Positions 31,513 to 39,956 of a stretch of 52,861 nucleotides of DNA are shown here, in pieces (within the stretch, counting starts at the first letter, position 1; the number at the start of each line of letters is the position of its first letter). The notes under the pieces were generated by a model. It was not told the origin of the DNA, did not search any database, and saw only the letters and a list, made by a program, of their open reading frames with translations. The position numbers and the translations under genes are program-made. The DNA is from Hyphomonas pacifica (GTDB lineage: Bacteria > Pseudomonadota > Alphaproteobacteria > Caulobacterales > Hyphomonadaceae), in assembly GCF_000682675.1 (NCBI RefSeq), contig NZ_AWFA01000017.1:1-52861 (forward strand), read 5' to 3'.

Positions 31513-33675
31513 CTATTCCGCCGCCCTCTTCGTGCCGTCATCATCCCCGTTCAGAACTTCCAGCATCTTGATGGCGCTGTCGGCGATGACGGTGCCGGGC
31601 GGGAAGATGGCGGTGGCCCCGGCAGCGTAGAGCGCGTCGAAATCCTGCGGGGGGATCACGCCGCCCACAATGATCTGCGTATGCGCGGCGCCTTCATTGC
31701 CGAGCGCGCGCTTAAGTTCCGGCACCAGGGTAAGGTGCCCGGCCGCGAGCGAGGAGGCGGCGACAATGTCCACGCCAGCCTTGCGGGCATCGGCGGCGGC
31801 CTCTTCCGGCGTCTGGAAGAGCGGGCCGATCTCGACATCCCAGCCGAGATCCATCAGCGCGGAGGCGACGACTTTCTGGCCACGGTCGTGTCCATCCTGA
31901 CCCATCTTGGCGATGTAGATCTTTGGACGGCGACCGGCTTTCTTCTCGAACGCCTGGGCGAGGGAGACGGCCTGCTCGGCCTTGTCATTGCCTTTTACGC
32001 CGCCGCCATAAACGCCCTTGATGGAGCGGATCACGGCGCTGTGGCGGCCCTGGCTGCGCTCAACCGCTTCGGAGATTTCTCCCACGGTTGCCTTGGCGCG
32101 GGCCGCATCCACGGCGAGCGCGAGGAGATTGCCTTCAGTGCCTGCTGCGGCGTTTGCGATCGCATCCAGCTTGGCGGTGACTTCGGCTTCATCCCGCTCT
32201 GACTTCAGACGGGCGAGCTTGTCCAGCTGCATGCGGCGCACGGCAGCATTGTCAACTTTCAGTACGGGGACGTCTTCTTCCTCGTCCAGCAGGAATTTGT
32301 TGACGCCGACAACGGTCTGCGTGCCGCTGTCGATACGGGCTTGCGTATTGGCGGCGGCCTCTTCGATGCGCAGCTTCGGCACGCCTTCTTCGATGGCTTT
32401 GCGCATGCCGCCCAGTTTTTCGACTTCCTCGATATGGGCGAGGGCCTTGGCGGCAAGGTCATGCGTCAGGCGCTCGACATAGTAGGAGCCGCCCCACATG
32501 TCGATCGTCTGGCAGGCACCGGCTTCCTGTTGCAGGAAAAGCTGCGTGTTGCGGCTGATCCGGGCGGAGAAGTCCGTCGGCAGGGCGAGGGCTTCGTCAA
32601 AGCTGTTCGTGTGCAGCGATTGCGTCTGCCCGCCGGTCGCGGCGATGGCTTCAAGGCAGGTGCGAATGACGTTATTGTAAACGTCCTGCGCGGTGAGAGA
32701 CCAGCCGGACGTCTGAGAGTGTGTCCGCAGGCTGAGGGATTTCGGGTTCTTCGGGTTGAACTCTTCCTTCACAAGTTTTGCCCAGAGCAGGCGCGCGGCG
32801 CGCATCTTGGCAACTTCCATGAAGGTATTCATGCCGATAGCCCAGAAGAAGGAGAGGCGCGGCGCAAAGGCGTCGACGTCCAGCCCGGCATCCACACCGG
32901 CGCGGATGTATTCGATGCCATCGGCGAGCGTGTAGGCCAGCTCCAGATCCGCCGTGGCACCGGCTTCCTGCATGTGATAGCCGGAAATGGAGATGGAGTT
33001 GAATTTCGGCATGTTCTGCGACGTATAGGCGAAGATGTCTGAAATGATCCGCATGGAGGGCTTGGGCGGATATATATAGGTGTTCCGCACCATGAACTCT
33101 TTCAGGATATCGTTCTGGATCGTCCCGGCCAGTTTTTCCGGCCCGACACCCTGTTCCTCGGCCGCCACAATGTAGAGCGCGAGGATCGGCAGGACGGCAC
33201 CATTCATCGTCATGGAGACAGACATCTTGTCCAGTGGTATGCCAGAGAAGAGTGTCCGCATGTCGAGTATGGAGTCGATGGCGACGCCCGCCATGCCGAC
33301 ATCACCAGACACGCGGACGTGATCGGAGTCGTAGCCGCGGTGGGTGGCGAGGTCGAACGCGACCGAGAGGCCTTTCTGGCCAGCGGCCAGATTGCGGCGG
33401 TAGAAGGCGTTGGAGTCTTCCGCCGTGGAGAAGCCCGCATACTGACGAACTGTCCAGGGCTGGTTCGTGTACATGGTCGGGTAAGGGCCACGGCCAAAGG
33501 GTGGCAGGCCCGGATAGTCGTCCAGATAGTCCAGATTATCGCGATCATCCGCCATATAGGCTGATTTCACTTCGACGCTTTCAGGCGTCTCCCATGGCGC
33601 GCCCAAATCAGGCGATTTTGCCTTGGCGTGCGGTTTGTCGAGATCAATTTTGGTGAAGTCAGGAAATTTGCTCAT
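31513..33675 (-). CDS. mutB: Methylmalonyl-CoA mutase large (catalytic) subunit
   Basis: A 720-residue B12-dependent mutase that interconverts methylmalonyl-CoA and succinyl-CoA, feeding propionyl-CoA carbon into the TCA cycle. The N-terminal TIM barrel carries the family motif for substrate binding (e.g. [20 protein letters not shown] region near residue 90). The C-terminal cobalamin domain has MGQDGHDRG with the base-off ligand H596. Length is normal (about 720). It is translationally coupled to the small subunit gene (TAATG overlap at 33673-33677). Confidence 0.96.
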   Translation of the reverse strand: MSKFPDFTKIDLDKPHAKAKSPDLGAPWETPESVEVKSAYMADDRDNLDYLDDYPGLPPFGRGPYPTMYTNQPWTVRQYAGFSTAEDSNAFYRRNLAAGQKGLSVAFDLATHRGYDSDHVRVSGDVGMAGVAIDSILDMRTLFSGIPLDKMSVSMTMNGAVLPILALYIVAAEEQGVGPEKLAGTIQNDILKEFMVRNTYIYPPKPSMRIISDIFAYTSQNMPKFNSISISGYHMQEAGATADLELAYTLADGIEYIRAGVDAGLDVDAFAPRLSFFWAIGMNTFMEVAKMRAARLLWAKLVKEEFNPKNPKSLSLRTHSQTSGWSLTAQDVYNNVIRTCLEAIAATGGQTQSLHTNSFDEALALPTDFSARISRNTQLFLQQEAGACQTIDMWGGSYYVERLTHDLAAKALAHIEEVEKLGGMRKAIEEGVPKLRIEEAAANTQARIDSGTQTVVGVNKFLLDEEEDVPVLKVDNAAVRRMQLDKLARLKSERDEAEVTAKLDAIANAAAGTEGNLLALAVDAARAKATVGEISEAVERSQGRHSAVIRSIKGVYGGGVKGNDKAEQAVSLAQAFEKKAGRRPKIYIAKMGQDGHDRGQKVVASALMDLGWDVEIGPLFQTPEEAAADARKAGVDIVAASSLAAGHLTLVPELKRALGNEGAAHTQIIVGGVIPPQDFDALYAAGATAIFPPGTVIADSAIKMLEVLNGDDDGTKRAAE

Positions 33676-35594
33676 TACTTCACTCCCAGTTCTGCGTGGG
33701 CGAGTTTCAGCGAGTGCAGCACATCGCAGCCTATGAAGATATTTGTGTCGATGCCCTCGCCTTCGAACTTTCCGGCGAGCCAGACATGCAATGCACCAGC
33801 GGCTTTCAGGGCCTTGGCGGTCTCAGTGGCCTCGTCTTCGTAACGGGCATCCGCGCCGCAAATGCAGGCAAGCTTGCTGCCGGATGCCTTGAAGGCCGCG
33901 ACGGTTTCAGAGGCCGATTGCGGTGGCACAGGCGGTTGCGTGGCTTCCAGTCCGCCAGCGGCGAAAAGGTTGCGGGCAAAGTCTGCGCGGGCATTGTGCT
34001 CTGCCAGCGGACCGAGCGTCGCCAGGAAGATGATGGGCGTCTTCGGCTGCGCTGCGGCGGCATCGCGCAGGGCTTCATAGTCTCCGGCCAGCCGAACCTG
34101 CTGCAGCGGCGTGCATGTGGCGTCTTCTTCTGCCGGGGGCATTTCCTTCTGGACGAAGTGCTTGAGGCCTTCATCAGACATACCGTCACGCGGGGTGATG
34201 GAAACGTCGTCTGCCACGGGCGCGGTGATCTCGTCGAGCAACGGGAATTCGCTGATACCGGTGATCGGCACCTTGCGCTTGGCGATGGCCTTGCCGCGTT
34301 CCGTCCGGATCGCGGCGATACGGTCCTGAAATGCGCCGGAGATGAGAGAGGCTGCAAAGCCGCCTTCATGCTCAATGGCCTGGAACTCCTTCCAGGCGGC
34401 TTCGGCCAGATCGTCTGCGAAGGTTTCGGTGAACCATGCGCCGCCGGTCGGGTCTGCCACGCGGCCAAGCTGGCTTTCTTCCATGGCGATGATCTGCGTA
34501 TTGCGCGCGATGCGGCGGCCCAGCTCTTCCGGAATGCCGAGGGCTTCGTTGAAGGGGCGGATCGTCACAATGTCTGCGCCGCCGACAGCTGCCGCAAAGG
34601 CCGCGCCGGTATTGCGCAGCATGTTGGTCCACGCATCATAGCGTGTCAGCATGCGCGCAGAGCTTGTTGCGTGCAGGCGCATCGGCACGGCGTCCTGGCC
34701 CAGCGCATCGAGACAGCGGACCCAGAGGCGACGGGCGGCGCGAAGTTTGGCAACGCCGATACCGTAATTGGAATCCAGCGCCACGGCGAAACTCATCCGC
34801 GGGATCAGCTTGGAAATGTCCATGCGATGGTCGAGGCGCCGCAAGGTATCGACAGCGCTGGCGATGAGGGCCGCGAGTTCCTGCGCTTCCGAGCCGCCTG
34901 CTTCATGTACCATCCGGGAATCAATGCGCACAAGACCGGCATTCGGATAGGTTTTGCCCAATTGCTCCAGCGTTTCCGCAAGGCGTGCGAAGGTCTGGTT
35001 CAGGCCGCCTTCCAGGGCACCACTGCGGGCCAGACCGCCGAGCGGGTCCATGTTGAAGTCGAGCTTCAGATTCTGCGTCTCTGCCTGGCTTTGTCCCCAT
35101 AAGGCCAAAAGCGTGGCGGCATGCGTTCCGGCGCCCGCACCATGGTCCAGAGCGATGGTGGCAATGTCTGCACGCACATCGTCGAGTGCAGCTTTCATTT
35201 CGTTCAGCGTGGTGATCTGAACGCCATTACGAGCTGTCGCATCCAGTTTCAGCTCAATCGACATCACGCCGCGCTCAAGGTCGCGCAGTATCTCTTCATT
35301 CGTCACATGCGGCGACGGATGCGTGAAGGCCTGGCGGATGTCCCAAGGCATGAATTTGTCCGGCGCGGCGGTGGGGCCACGCAGATAGGGCGCCTCGCCC
35401 GGCGTGCCGAGCGGATCAGAGGCCGAAGGAAAGTCGCTCTCGCGATAGAGCGGGTGGATCTCCAGCCCATCTGCCGTCTTTCGTGTAATGGAATCAATAC
35501 CGCGGCCTTTAAGGGCCTTTTCAACGCTTGCGAGCCAATCGGCCTCGGTCGCATCGGGGAAGCTGCTGCTCAGGGAAAGGATATCGTCTGCCAT
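33675..35594 (-). CDS. mutA: Methylmalonyl-CoA mutase small subunit
   Basis: A 639-residue protein homologous to the large subunit. Its C-terminal domain lacks the DxHxxG cobalamin motif (it ends ...[25 protein letters not shown], broken here only for reference), as expected for MutA. It pairs with MutB as an alpha-beta dimer. The gene is upstream of mutB on the minus strand. The start region is preceded by a divergent Fur-like site 96 bases away. A long open frame on the opposite strand (33696-35102) is a codon-bias artefact. Confidence 0.95.
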   Translation of the reverse strand: MADDILSLSSSFPDATEADWLASVEKALKGRGIDSITRKTADGLEIHPLYRESDFPSASDPLGTPGEAPYLRGPTAAPDKFMPWDIRQAFTHPSPHVTNEEILRDLERGVMSIELKLDATARNGVQITTLNEMKAALDDVRADIATIALDHGAGAGTHAATLLALWGQSQAETQNLKLDFNMDPLGGLARSGALEGGLNQTFARLAETLEQLGKTYPNAGLVRIDSRMVHEAGGSEAQELAALIASAVDTLRRLDHRMDISKLIPRMSFAVALDSNYGIGVAKLRAARRLWVRCLDALGQDAVPMRLHATSSARMLTRYDAWTNMLRNTGAAFAAAVGGADIVTIRPFNEALGIPEELGRRIARNTQIIAMEESQLGRVADPTGGAWFTETFADDLAEAAWKEFQAIEHEGGFAASLISGAFQDRIAAIRTERGKAIAKRKVPITGISEFPLLDEITAPVADDVSITPRDGMSDEGLKHFVQKEMPPAEEDATCTPLQQVRLAGDYEALRDAAAAQPKTPIIFLATLGPLAEHNARADFARNLFAAGGLEATQPPVPPQSASETVAAFKASGSKLACICGADARYEDEATETAKALKAAGALHVWLAGKFEGEGIDTNIFIGCDVLHSLKLAHAELGVK

Positions 35595-35689
35595 GAGCCG
35601 GCATTTATGCCGAACATATGGGGTTTGTGAACTCTTTCCGATGCGTCAGGGGCGAATGGTCGCTTGACTGAGACGGCATAAGTGTGCGA

Positions 35690-35706
35690 TTGAGAATTAT
35701 TCGCAA
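35690..35706 (+). promoter_or_regulatory. Fur-box-like 7-1-7 palindrome
   Basis: TTGAGAATTATTCGCAA is a 17-base near-palindrome. The inner 7-1-7 core, TGAGAAT-T-ATTCGCA, agrees with the Fur consensus (TGATAAT-n-ATTATCA) at 10-11 of 14 positions, counted by eye. It lies 14 bases upstream of the ATG at 35721, where bound Fur would block transcription initiation. It is 96 bases from the divergent mutA start. Irr or another Fur-family protein is possible. Confidence 0.5.
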
Positions 35707-35720
35707 ACTGGAGCGAAGTG

Positions 35721-35939
35721 ATGTCAGCCAAACTTCTTACTTTCCAGCCCCGTCCGTCTGAGCGTCCTGAAGCAATGAAACATCAATCTATGCAGGACTT
35801 CACACAGCGTCACACGCAGGTGTCTCGTGTCGCCATTGATGGGCTGTTGGAGAGTGGGGATCCGGATGATGTCATATCCATGCTGCATCGCCAGCAGAGC
35901 TGGTTGGCGATGATGCAGGACCGGCTGACCAGGGGTTGA
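35721..35939 (+). CDS. Small protein of unknown function behind a Fur-like site
   Basis: A 72-residue, mostly helical, hydrophilic protein without a signal peptide or membrane helix. The ATG at 35721 is preceded by a GTG that would add one residue. GGAG lies close upstream (35710-35713). The mid part (DFTQRHTQVSRVAIDGLL) looks amphipathic. I do not recognise a family; it is not HemP/HmuP. The Fur-like box makes iron-responsive expression plausible (inference). Confidence 0.55.
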   Translation: MSAKLLTFQPRPSERPEAMKHQSMQDFTQRHTQVSRVAIDGLLESGDPDDVISMLHRQQSWLAMMQDRLTRG

Positions 35940-35973
35940 GGGACCCTCGGTCAGCCGGCAGATGCATGACAAT

Positions 35974-36414
35974 TTAGCTGCGTGCGTAATTCGATGCGGA
36001 CAGGTGACCGATCAGGGATGAAATGTCGGACTGGTTGCGGATCGGATACCGCTGCAGCTGGGAGACTTCGAATGGCTTTGCATCGCCATAAGTCTCGTTC
36101 CAGGCCGTATCGAGTTTTTCTTCCGTTAGCTCGCCCTTGAAGCGCGCCGTCTGGATCTCATCATTCGTCTCGGCTGACGCCTGAGTGCCCGGCAGGTAGA
36201 TTGTGCCGTTGGAGAAGTCCACTGCGAAGGCGATCACGCCCGGTACGAGGAAAAGAAGAAGGCCAATGCCATCAAGAATGGCAATGGAGGGGTCGATACG
36301 GCCACTCCTCTGGCCTTTGCGTTCCGGATAAAGGATGGTTCCGCAGGCGGAAAGAGATGTGGCCAGCATGGCGGTGCCACCTGCAAGCAGGATGCGGCGT
36401 CGAGCTGAATTCAT
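35974..36414 (-). CDS. Conserved lipoprotein with a hydrophobic domain
   Basis: A 146-residue protein: signal peptide with lipobox (LSAC) then GTILYPERKGQRSGRIDPS. A hydrophobic stretch (IGLLLFLVPGVIAFAVDFSN, about residues 50-69) could be a membrane helix, and GTIYLP follows. I recall very similar lipoproteins in marine gammaproteobacteria, unnamed. I start at the ATG at 36414, since the upstream extension to 36513 lacks family-like sequence. Confidence 0.65.
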   Translation of the reverse strand: MNSARRRILLAGGTAMLATSLSACGTILYPERKGQRSGRIDPSIAILDGIGLLLFLVPGVIAFAVDFSNGTIYLPGTQASAETNDEIQTARFKGELTEEKLDTAWNETYGDAKPFEVSQLQRYPIRNQSDISSLIGHLSASNYARS

Positions 36415-36490
36415 GGGGCGTCTCCTTGTTATGGCCGCTGAAGCGGCGGGGCCATAACGCGCAGGCAGCGAAAGGGTTGCGCCAGAAATG

Positions 36491-36521
36491 AAAAAAGCTG
36501 GCGAGAGGCTCACCAGCTTTT
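36491..36521 (-). terminator. Rho-independent terminator after the GH43 lipoprotein gene
   Basis: Read on the minus strand, the stem AAAAGCTGGTGAG pairs with CTCGCCAGCTTTT (13 bp, one G-T pair) around CCT and is followed by a run of T (36491-36496). The A-rich left flank means it could also work for plus-strand transcripts. It lies 25 bases after the GH43 stop. Confidence 0.85.
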
Positions 36522-36545
36522 AGGTCTTTGCGATTTGAGCTGGGC

Positions 36546-37730
36546 TTATTCGCCCGGCATCGGGTTGACCGGTTCGATCGTGCCATCATCGTTCACGGTG
36601 AGCTCCGTGATCTTCACGTTCCGCAAATGGCTTTTCCCGGACAGCTGGACGTCATGATAGGCGAGATACCATTTACCATTATGCTGGAAGATGGAGTGGT
36701 GATTGGTCCAGCCTTCAACTGGCTGATTGACAACGCCCTGATAGGTGAACGGGCCATACGGGCTGTCCCCGGTTGCATAGACAATCTTGTGCGTGTCCCC
36801 GGTGGAGTAGGACAGATAATAGGTGTCTCCGATTCGATTGACCCAGGCTGCTTCGAAGAAGCGGCGGTCATGATCCTTGGCTTTTACCGGATCGCCATTC
36901 TCATCAAGGATCATCACATCCTTGGGGGGCTCTGCGAAGGAGACCATGTCGTCAGCCATTTTGGCGATTTTCGGCATCAGCGCGACATCATCCGGCTGGC
37001 CAGCTTCATCCTCATTGGTCAGCGGATCGTCATTGACCAGATCTGTGTTGAGATTCGGATCGTCATTGTATTCGCCTGTCGCCCAGCGTTGCAGCTGGCC
37101 GCCCCAGATGCCGCCGAAATACATGTAGTACTCGCCATCATCATCCTCGAAGACAGCCGGATCCATGGAGAATGAGCCTTCAATGGCTTCCGACTCGGCC
37201 GTGAACGGGCCGGTCGGGCTGTCGGAAACGGCTGCACCGATATGGAACACGCCATTCTCATCCTTGGCCGGGAAATAGAGATAGTATTTGCCATCCTTGT
37301 GAGCTGCGTCCGGGGCCCACATTTGCTGGGCTGCCCATGGCACATCATCTACGTCGAGCGCGACATCGTGGATCGTCACATCACCGCCGACTTCATCCAT
37401 GGAGAGGACGATATAGTCGCGCATCGCATATTGGCTGCCGAGATCATCTTCCGGAATGCCGGCGTCGTAATCGTGGCTGGGATAGACGTAGATGCGGCCA
37501 TCATCCCAGACATGCACGGACGGGTCGGCCGTGAAGATTTCGGTTACGAGGGGCTGCTCAAGATATTTCGAATGAGTGGCAGAGGCGTCTTCTACCCGTT
37601 CTGCTTCGACCGGCGGTGTTTGTGTGACCGTCTCCTGCTCTGCAGGCGCTGCAGGTTTCTCGCCTGAGCAGGCGGCAAGATGTGCCGCAAGTATGATAGC
37701 GCTACCAAAAGCAAGGCTGGCTTTCCGCAT
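36546..37730 (-). CDS. Lipid-anchored glycoside hydrolase family 43 enzyme
   Basis: A 394-residue protein with a lipobox (HLAAC at C21) and an acidic/Pro linker, then a five-bladed beta-propeller typical of GH43 (beta-xylosidase/alpha-arabinofuranosidase). The likely general base is the D in TADPSVHVW, the pKa modulator the D in SMDPAVFEDDDG and the general acid the E in RFFEAAWV. This suggests cleavage of arabino- or xylo-oligosaccharides at the cell surface or in the periplasm. The specificity is uncertain, and no transporter or other polysaccharide genes adjoin it. Confidence 0.88.
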   Translation of the reverse strand: MRKASLAFGSAIILAAHLAACSGEKPAAPAEQETVTQTPPVEAERVEDASATHSKYLEQPLVTEIFTADPSVHVWDDGRIYVYPSHDYDAGIPEDDLGSQYAMRDYIVLSMDEVGGDVTIHDVALDVDDVPWAAQQMWAPDAAHKDGKYYLYFPAKDENGVFHIGAAVSDSPTGPFTAESEAIEGSFSMDPAVFEDDDGEYYMYFGGIWGGQLQRWATGEYNDDPNLNTDLVNDDPLTNEDEAGQPDDVALMPKIAKMADDMVSFAEPPKDVMILDENGDPVKAKDHDRRFFEAAWVNRIGDTYYLSYSTGDTHKIVYATGDSPYGPFTYQGVVNQPVEGWTNHHSIFQHNGKWYLAYHDVQLSGKSHLRNVKITELTVNDDGTIEPVNPMPGE

Positions 37731-37863
37731 TCCGTTTTCTCCCTCGGTGGTTTCTCTATGTGAATGTTCTGGATTGGATGACAGTCTGGCCTGAAGCTGC
37801 TGTCAGGGCAAGAGGTATCCCCAACGTAACGGCTTGTGCCGCATGGATCATCCGCTAGTTTCC

Positions 37864-37875
37864 GTTTACGTAAAC
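37864..37875 (+). promoter_or_regulatory. Perfect 12-bp palindrome GTTTACGTAAAC upstream of nitronate monooxygenase
   Basis: A fully symmetric 12-mer 31 bases before the chosen ATG. The TTTACGT...ACGTAAA core resembles operators of TetR- or MerR-type regulators that control acyl-CoA/branched-chain acid catabolism (recalled, such as LiuR-like sites). The regulator is not in the window. Confidence 0.5.
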
Positions 37876-37906
37876 TGTATCCTGTTCGGTAATGAGGTAT
37901 TCTCTC

Positions 37907-38908
37907 ATGGCACTGCCCCCCATTCTTCAGAACATGCGCTTGCCCGTCATCGGGTCTCCGCTGTTCATCATTTCCAATCCGGATCTCGTGATCGCCCAAT
38001 GCAAGGCTGGCGTGGTCGGCAGCTTTCCCGCATTGAATGCGCGCCCGGAACATGTGCTGGACGAATGGCTCGACCGGATCACCACAGAGCTTGCCGAGTA
38101 CAATGAGAAGAATCCTGACCAGCCCGCTGCGCCATTCGCGGTGAACCAGATTGTCCACAAGACTAACAACCGTCTCGATCATGATGTCGAGATGTGTGTG
38201 AAGTACAAGGTGCCGATCGTGATCACGTCGCTGGGCGCGCGTCAGGAAGTGAATGATGCGATCCATTCCTATGGCGGTATCGTGCTGCATGACATCATCA
38301 ATGTCGTCTTCGCGCACAAGGCGCTGGAAAAAGGCGCGGACGGCCTGATCGCGGTTTGCACGGGCGCTGGCGGCCATGCCGGCACGCTGTCACCTTTCGC
38401 GCTGATTCAGGAGATTCGCCAGTTCTTTGACGGACCGTTGGCGCTGTCCGGCTCCATCGCAAATGGCGGTGCCATCGCAGCAGCCCAGGCCATGGGCGCA
38501 GACCTTGCCTATATGGGCTCTGCCTTCATCTCCTGTGACGAAGCAAATGCGGTCGATGGTTACAAGGACATGATCGTCGACTCCAAGGCGGGCGACATCG
38601 TCTACTCGAACCTCTTCACCGGCGTGCACGGCAACTATCTGGCGCCGTCGATTTCCCGTGCGGGGCTTGACCCGAACAATCTGCCGGAGAGCGATCCAAG
38701 CAAGATGAATTTCGGCTCAGGCGGCAATCAGGAAGCCAAGGCCTGGAAAGACATCTGGGGCTGCGGTCAAGGCATCGGCGCCATCCAGAAGCGTATGCCG
38801 ACGGCAGACTATGTCGCCAAGCTGAAGCGTGAATATGATGAGGCGCGCGCCGCGCTGGCAGAGGGCAAAGGCTTCTCTCCGAAGCCGATCCCTGCGCAAA
38901 TGGTCTGA
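37907..38908 (+). CDS. Nitronate monooxygenase (NMO, 2-nitropropane dioxygenase family)
   Basis: A 333-residue FMN-binding TIM barrel. The N-terminal LPVIGSPLFIISNPDLV and the GAGGHAGTLSPF segment (phosphate binding and the active-site histidine region) mark the family, as does GADLAYMGSAFISC. The ATG at 37907 is preceded by GAGG (37894-37897); an upstream in-frame ATG at 37892 is less likely. It probably oxidises nitronates or a related acyl substrate. The palindrome upstream and the hairpin terminator downstream suggest a single-gene unit. Confidence 0.9.
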   Translation: MALPPILQNMRLPVIGSPLFIISNPDLVIAQCKAGVVGSFPALNARPEHVLDEWLDRITTELAEYNEKNPDQPAAPFAVNQIVHKTNNRLDHDVEMCVKYKVPIVITSLGARQEVNDAIHSYGGIVLHDIINVVFAHKALEKGADGLIAVCTGAGGHAGTLSPFALIQEIRQFFDGPLALSGSIANGGAIAAAQAMGADLAYMGSAFISCDEANAVDGYKDMIVDSKAGDIVYSNLFTGVHGNYLAPSISRAGLDPNNLPESDPSKMNFGSGGNQEAKAWKDIWGCGQGIGAIQKRMPTADYVAKLKREYDEARAALAEGKGFSPKPIPAQMV

Positions 38909-38934
38909 TTTATCCCCTGCATCTGATGCTGGAT

Positions 38935-38969
38935 GGCCCCTGAAGTCCGAGTGATTTTAGGGGTCTTTT
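38935..38969 (+). terminator. Rho-independent terminator after nitronate monooxygenase
   Basis: GGCCCCTGAA (38935-38944) pairs with TTTAGGGGTC (38956-38965), including G-T pairs, around an 11-base loop. TTTT follows at 38966-38969. It is 26 bases after the stop. Confidence 0.72.
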
Positions 38970-39024
38970 GCATTTCGCTCCAAATCGAATCCGGCAGGGT
39001 CGGCCCCGTGTCAGCCTTGCGCTC

Positions 39025-39444
39025 ATGCTGATACGATCTTTCACCCTGTTCGATACAAGCGGCTGGCGGTGGCCGCATTTCTCTCCACAAGAGCTGTCCT
39101 GCAAATGCGGTGGGCGGCTGTGCGGTGGCGAGTACTGGCACGATCCGGAGTTTCTGGATGTGCTGGAGGCTTTGCGTGCGGCGGTCGGCCAGCCGCTGGT
39201 CATCAATTCCGGGCATCGCTGCGCGCTATGGAATACGCATGTCGGCGGGGCCGCGCATTCTATGCACAGGCAGATTGCCGTCGATATTGCGCTGGCCTGG
39301 CATGACCGTTTTGCGCTGCTGGCGGCGGCACAGCAGGGCGGCTTCACCGGCATCGGCCTTGGCCGTCATTTTCTTCATCTGGACCGGCGCAGCAAACCTG
39401 CCCGCTGGTATTATTCGGGGAGCAAAGCGCTATGGGAGAGGTAA
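39025..39444 (+). CDS. Zinc D,D-peptidase, M15 family (PF08291), probable GTA/phage-type endolysin
   Basis: A 139-residue single-domain peptidase. The zinc ligands are H81 and D87 in SMHRQIAVD and H118 in FLHLD, the arrangement of peptidase M15A/VanY-like enzymes. Such short M15 proteins occur as phage or GTA endolysins. It has two Cys near the start (CKCGG). There is no signal peptide; a holin gene follows and overlaps it by 13 bases, consistent with a holin-endolysin cassette. The start is uncertain: ATG at 39025 is the first that leaves the usual N-terminus, but no strong ribosome site is seen. Confidence 0.83.
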   Translation: MLIRSFTLFDTSGWRWPHFSPQELSCKCGGRLCGGEYWHDPEFLDVLEALRAAVGQPLVINSGHRCALWNTHVGGAAHSMHRQIAVDIALAWHDRFALLAAAQQGGFTGIGLGRHFLHLDRRSKPARWYYSGSKALWER

Positions 39445-39899
39445 TCAGCCTGGCGGCCAGTGCAGCCGGGGGCGGCGTGTTCGGTCTGATCGGCACAGTG
39501 ATCGGCCGGGTCGCAGGCTATTTCGAGCAGAGTCAGGCGCAAGCCCATGAGCAGGTGCGCTGGCAGCATGAAGCCCAGTTGGTCACCCTGCAGATGGAGG
39601 CGCGCCGAGACGCCGCCGAAGCCGATGTGCGACAGGCCGAGACGGCGGGCAGCTGGAAGGGCCTCGCCGCATCCATTGAGGCCGAGGCCGCGATTGGCGA
39701 CTCCTATGCCTGGGTGAATGCCGTGCGGGCACTGACCCGGCCTGTACTGACCCTTCTGCTCTGGCTGATCACCTGGCTCGTCTATACGGGCGCGCCGGAG
39801 CCGGAACAGGCCAGGATCGTCGAGACGGCGAGTTTTGCCGCAACGGCGGCCACGCTCTGGTGGTTTGGGGATCGCGGGACAAAGCGCATGGCGCGTTGA
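39432..39899 (+). CDS. GTA-type holin (three-TM holin family, PF11351-like)
   Basis: A 155-residue protein. It has a Gly-rich hydrophobic N-terminal segment (FGLIGTVIGRVAGYF), then a charged Gln/Ala/Glu helix. Two hydrophobic segments close the protein: PVLTLLLWLITWLVYTG near residue 100, and one near the end (ETASFAATAATLWWFGDRG). The ending closely matches the family called holin of 3TMs for gene-transfer release as I recall it. Holins make the inner-membrane lesion that releases endolysin and so particles. The gene is separated by 33 kb from the GTA structural genes in this window. Confidence 0.85.
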   Translation: MGEVISLAASAAGGGVFGLIGTVIGRVAGYFEQSQAQAHEQVRWQHEAQLVTLQMEARRDAAEADVRQAETAGSWKGLAASIEAEAAIGDSYAWVNAVRALTRPVLTLLLWLITWLVYTGAPEPEQARIVETASFAATAATLWWFGDRGTKRMAR

Positions 39900-39956
39900 C
39901 CAGATGAGGCCGCCCGGTCCATCCTGCCCGAAACAGGCAAAGGGCAGGATACATGC

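Noticed and set aside
33696..35102. 468-residue open frame antisense to mutA
   Set aside because: mutA is a well-conserved gene on the minus strand. The opposite frame is open because of GC-rich third positions.
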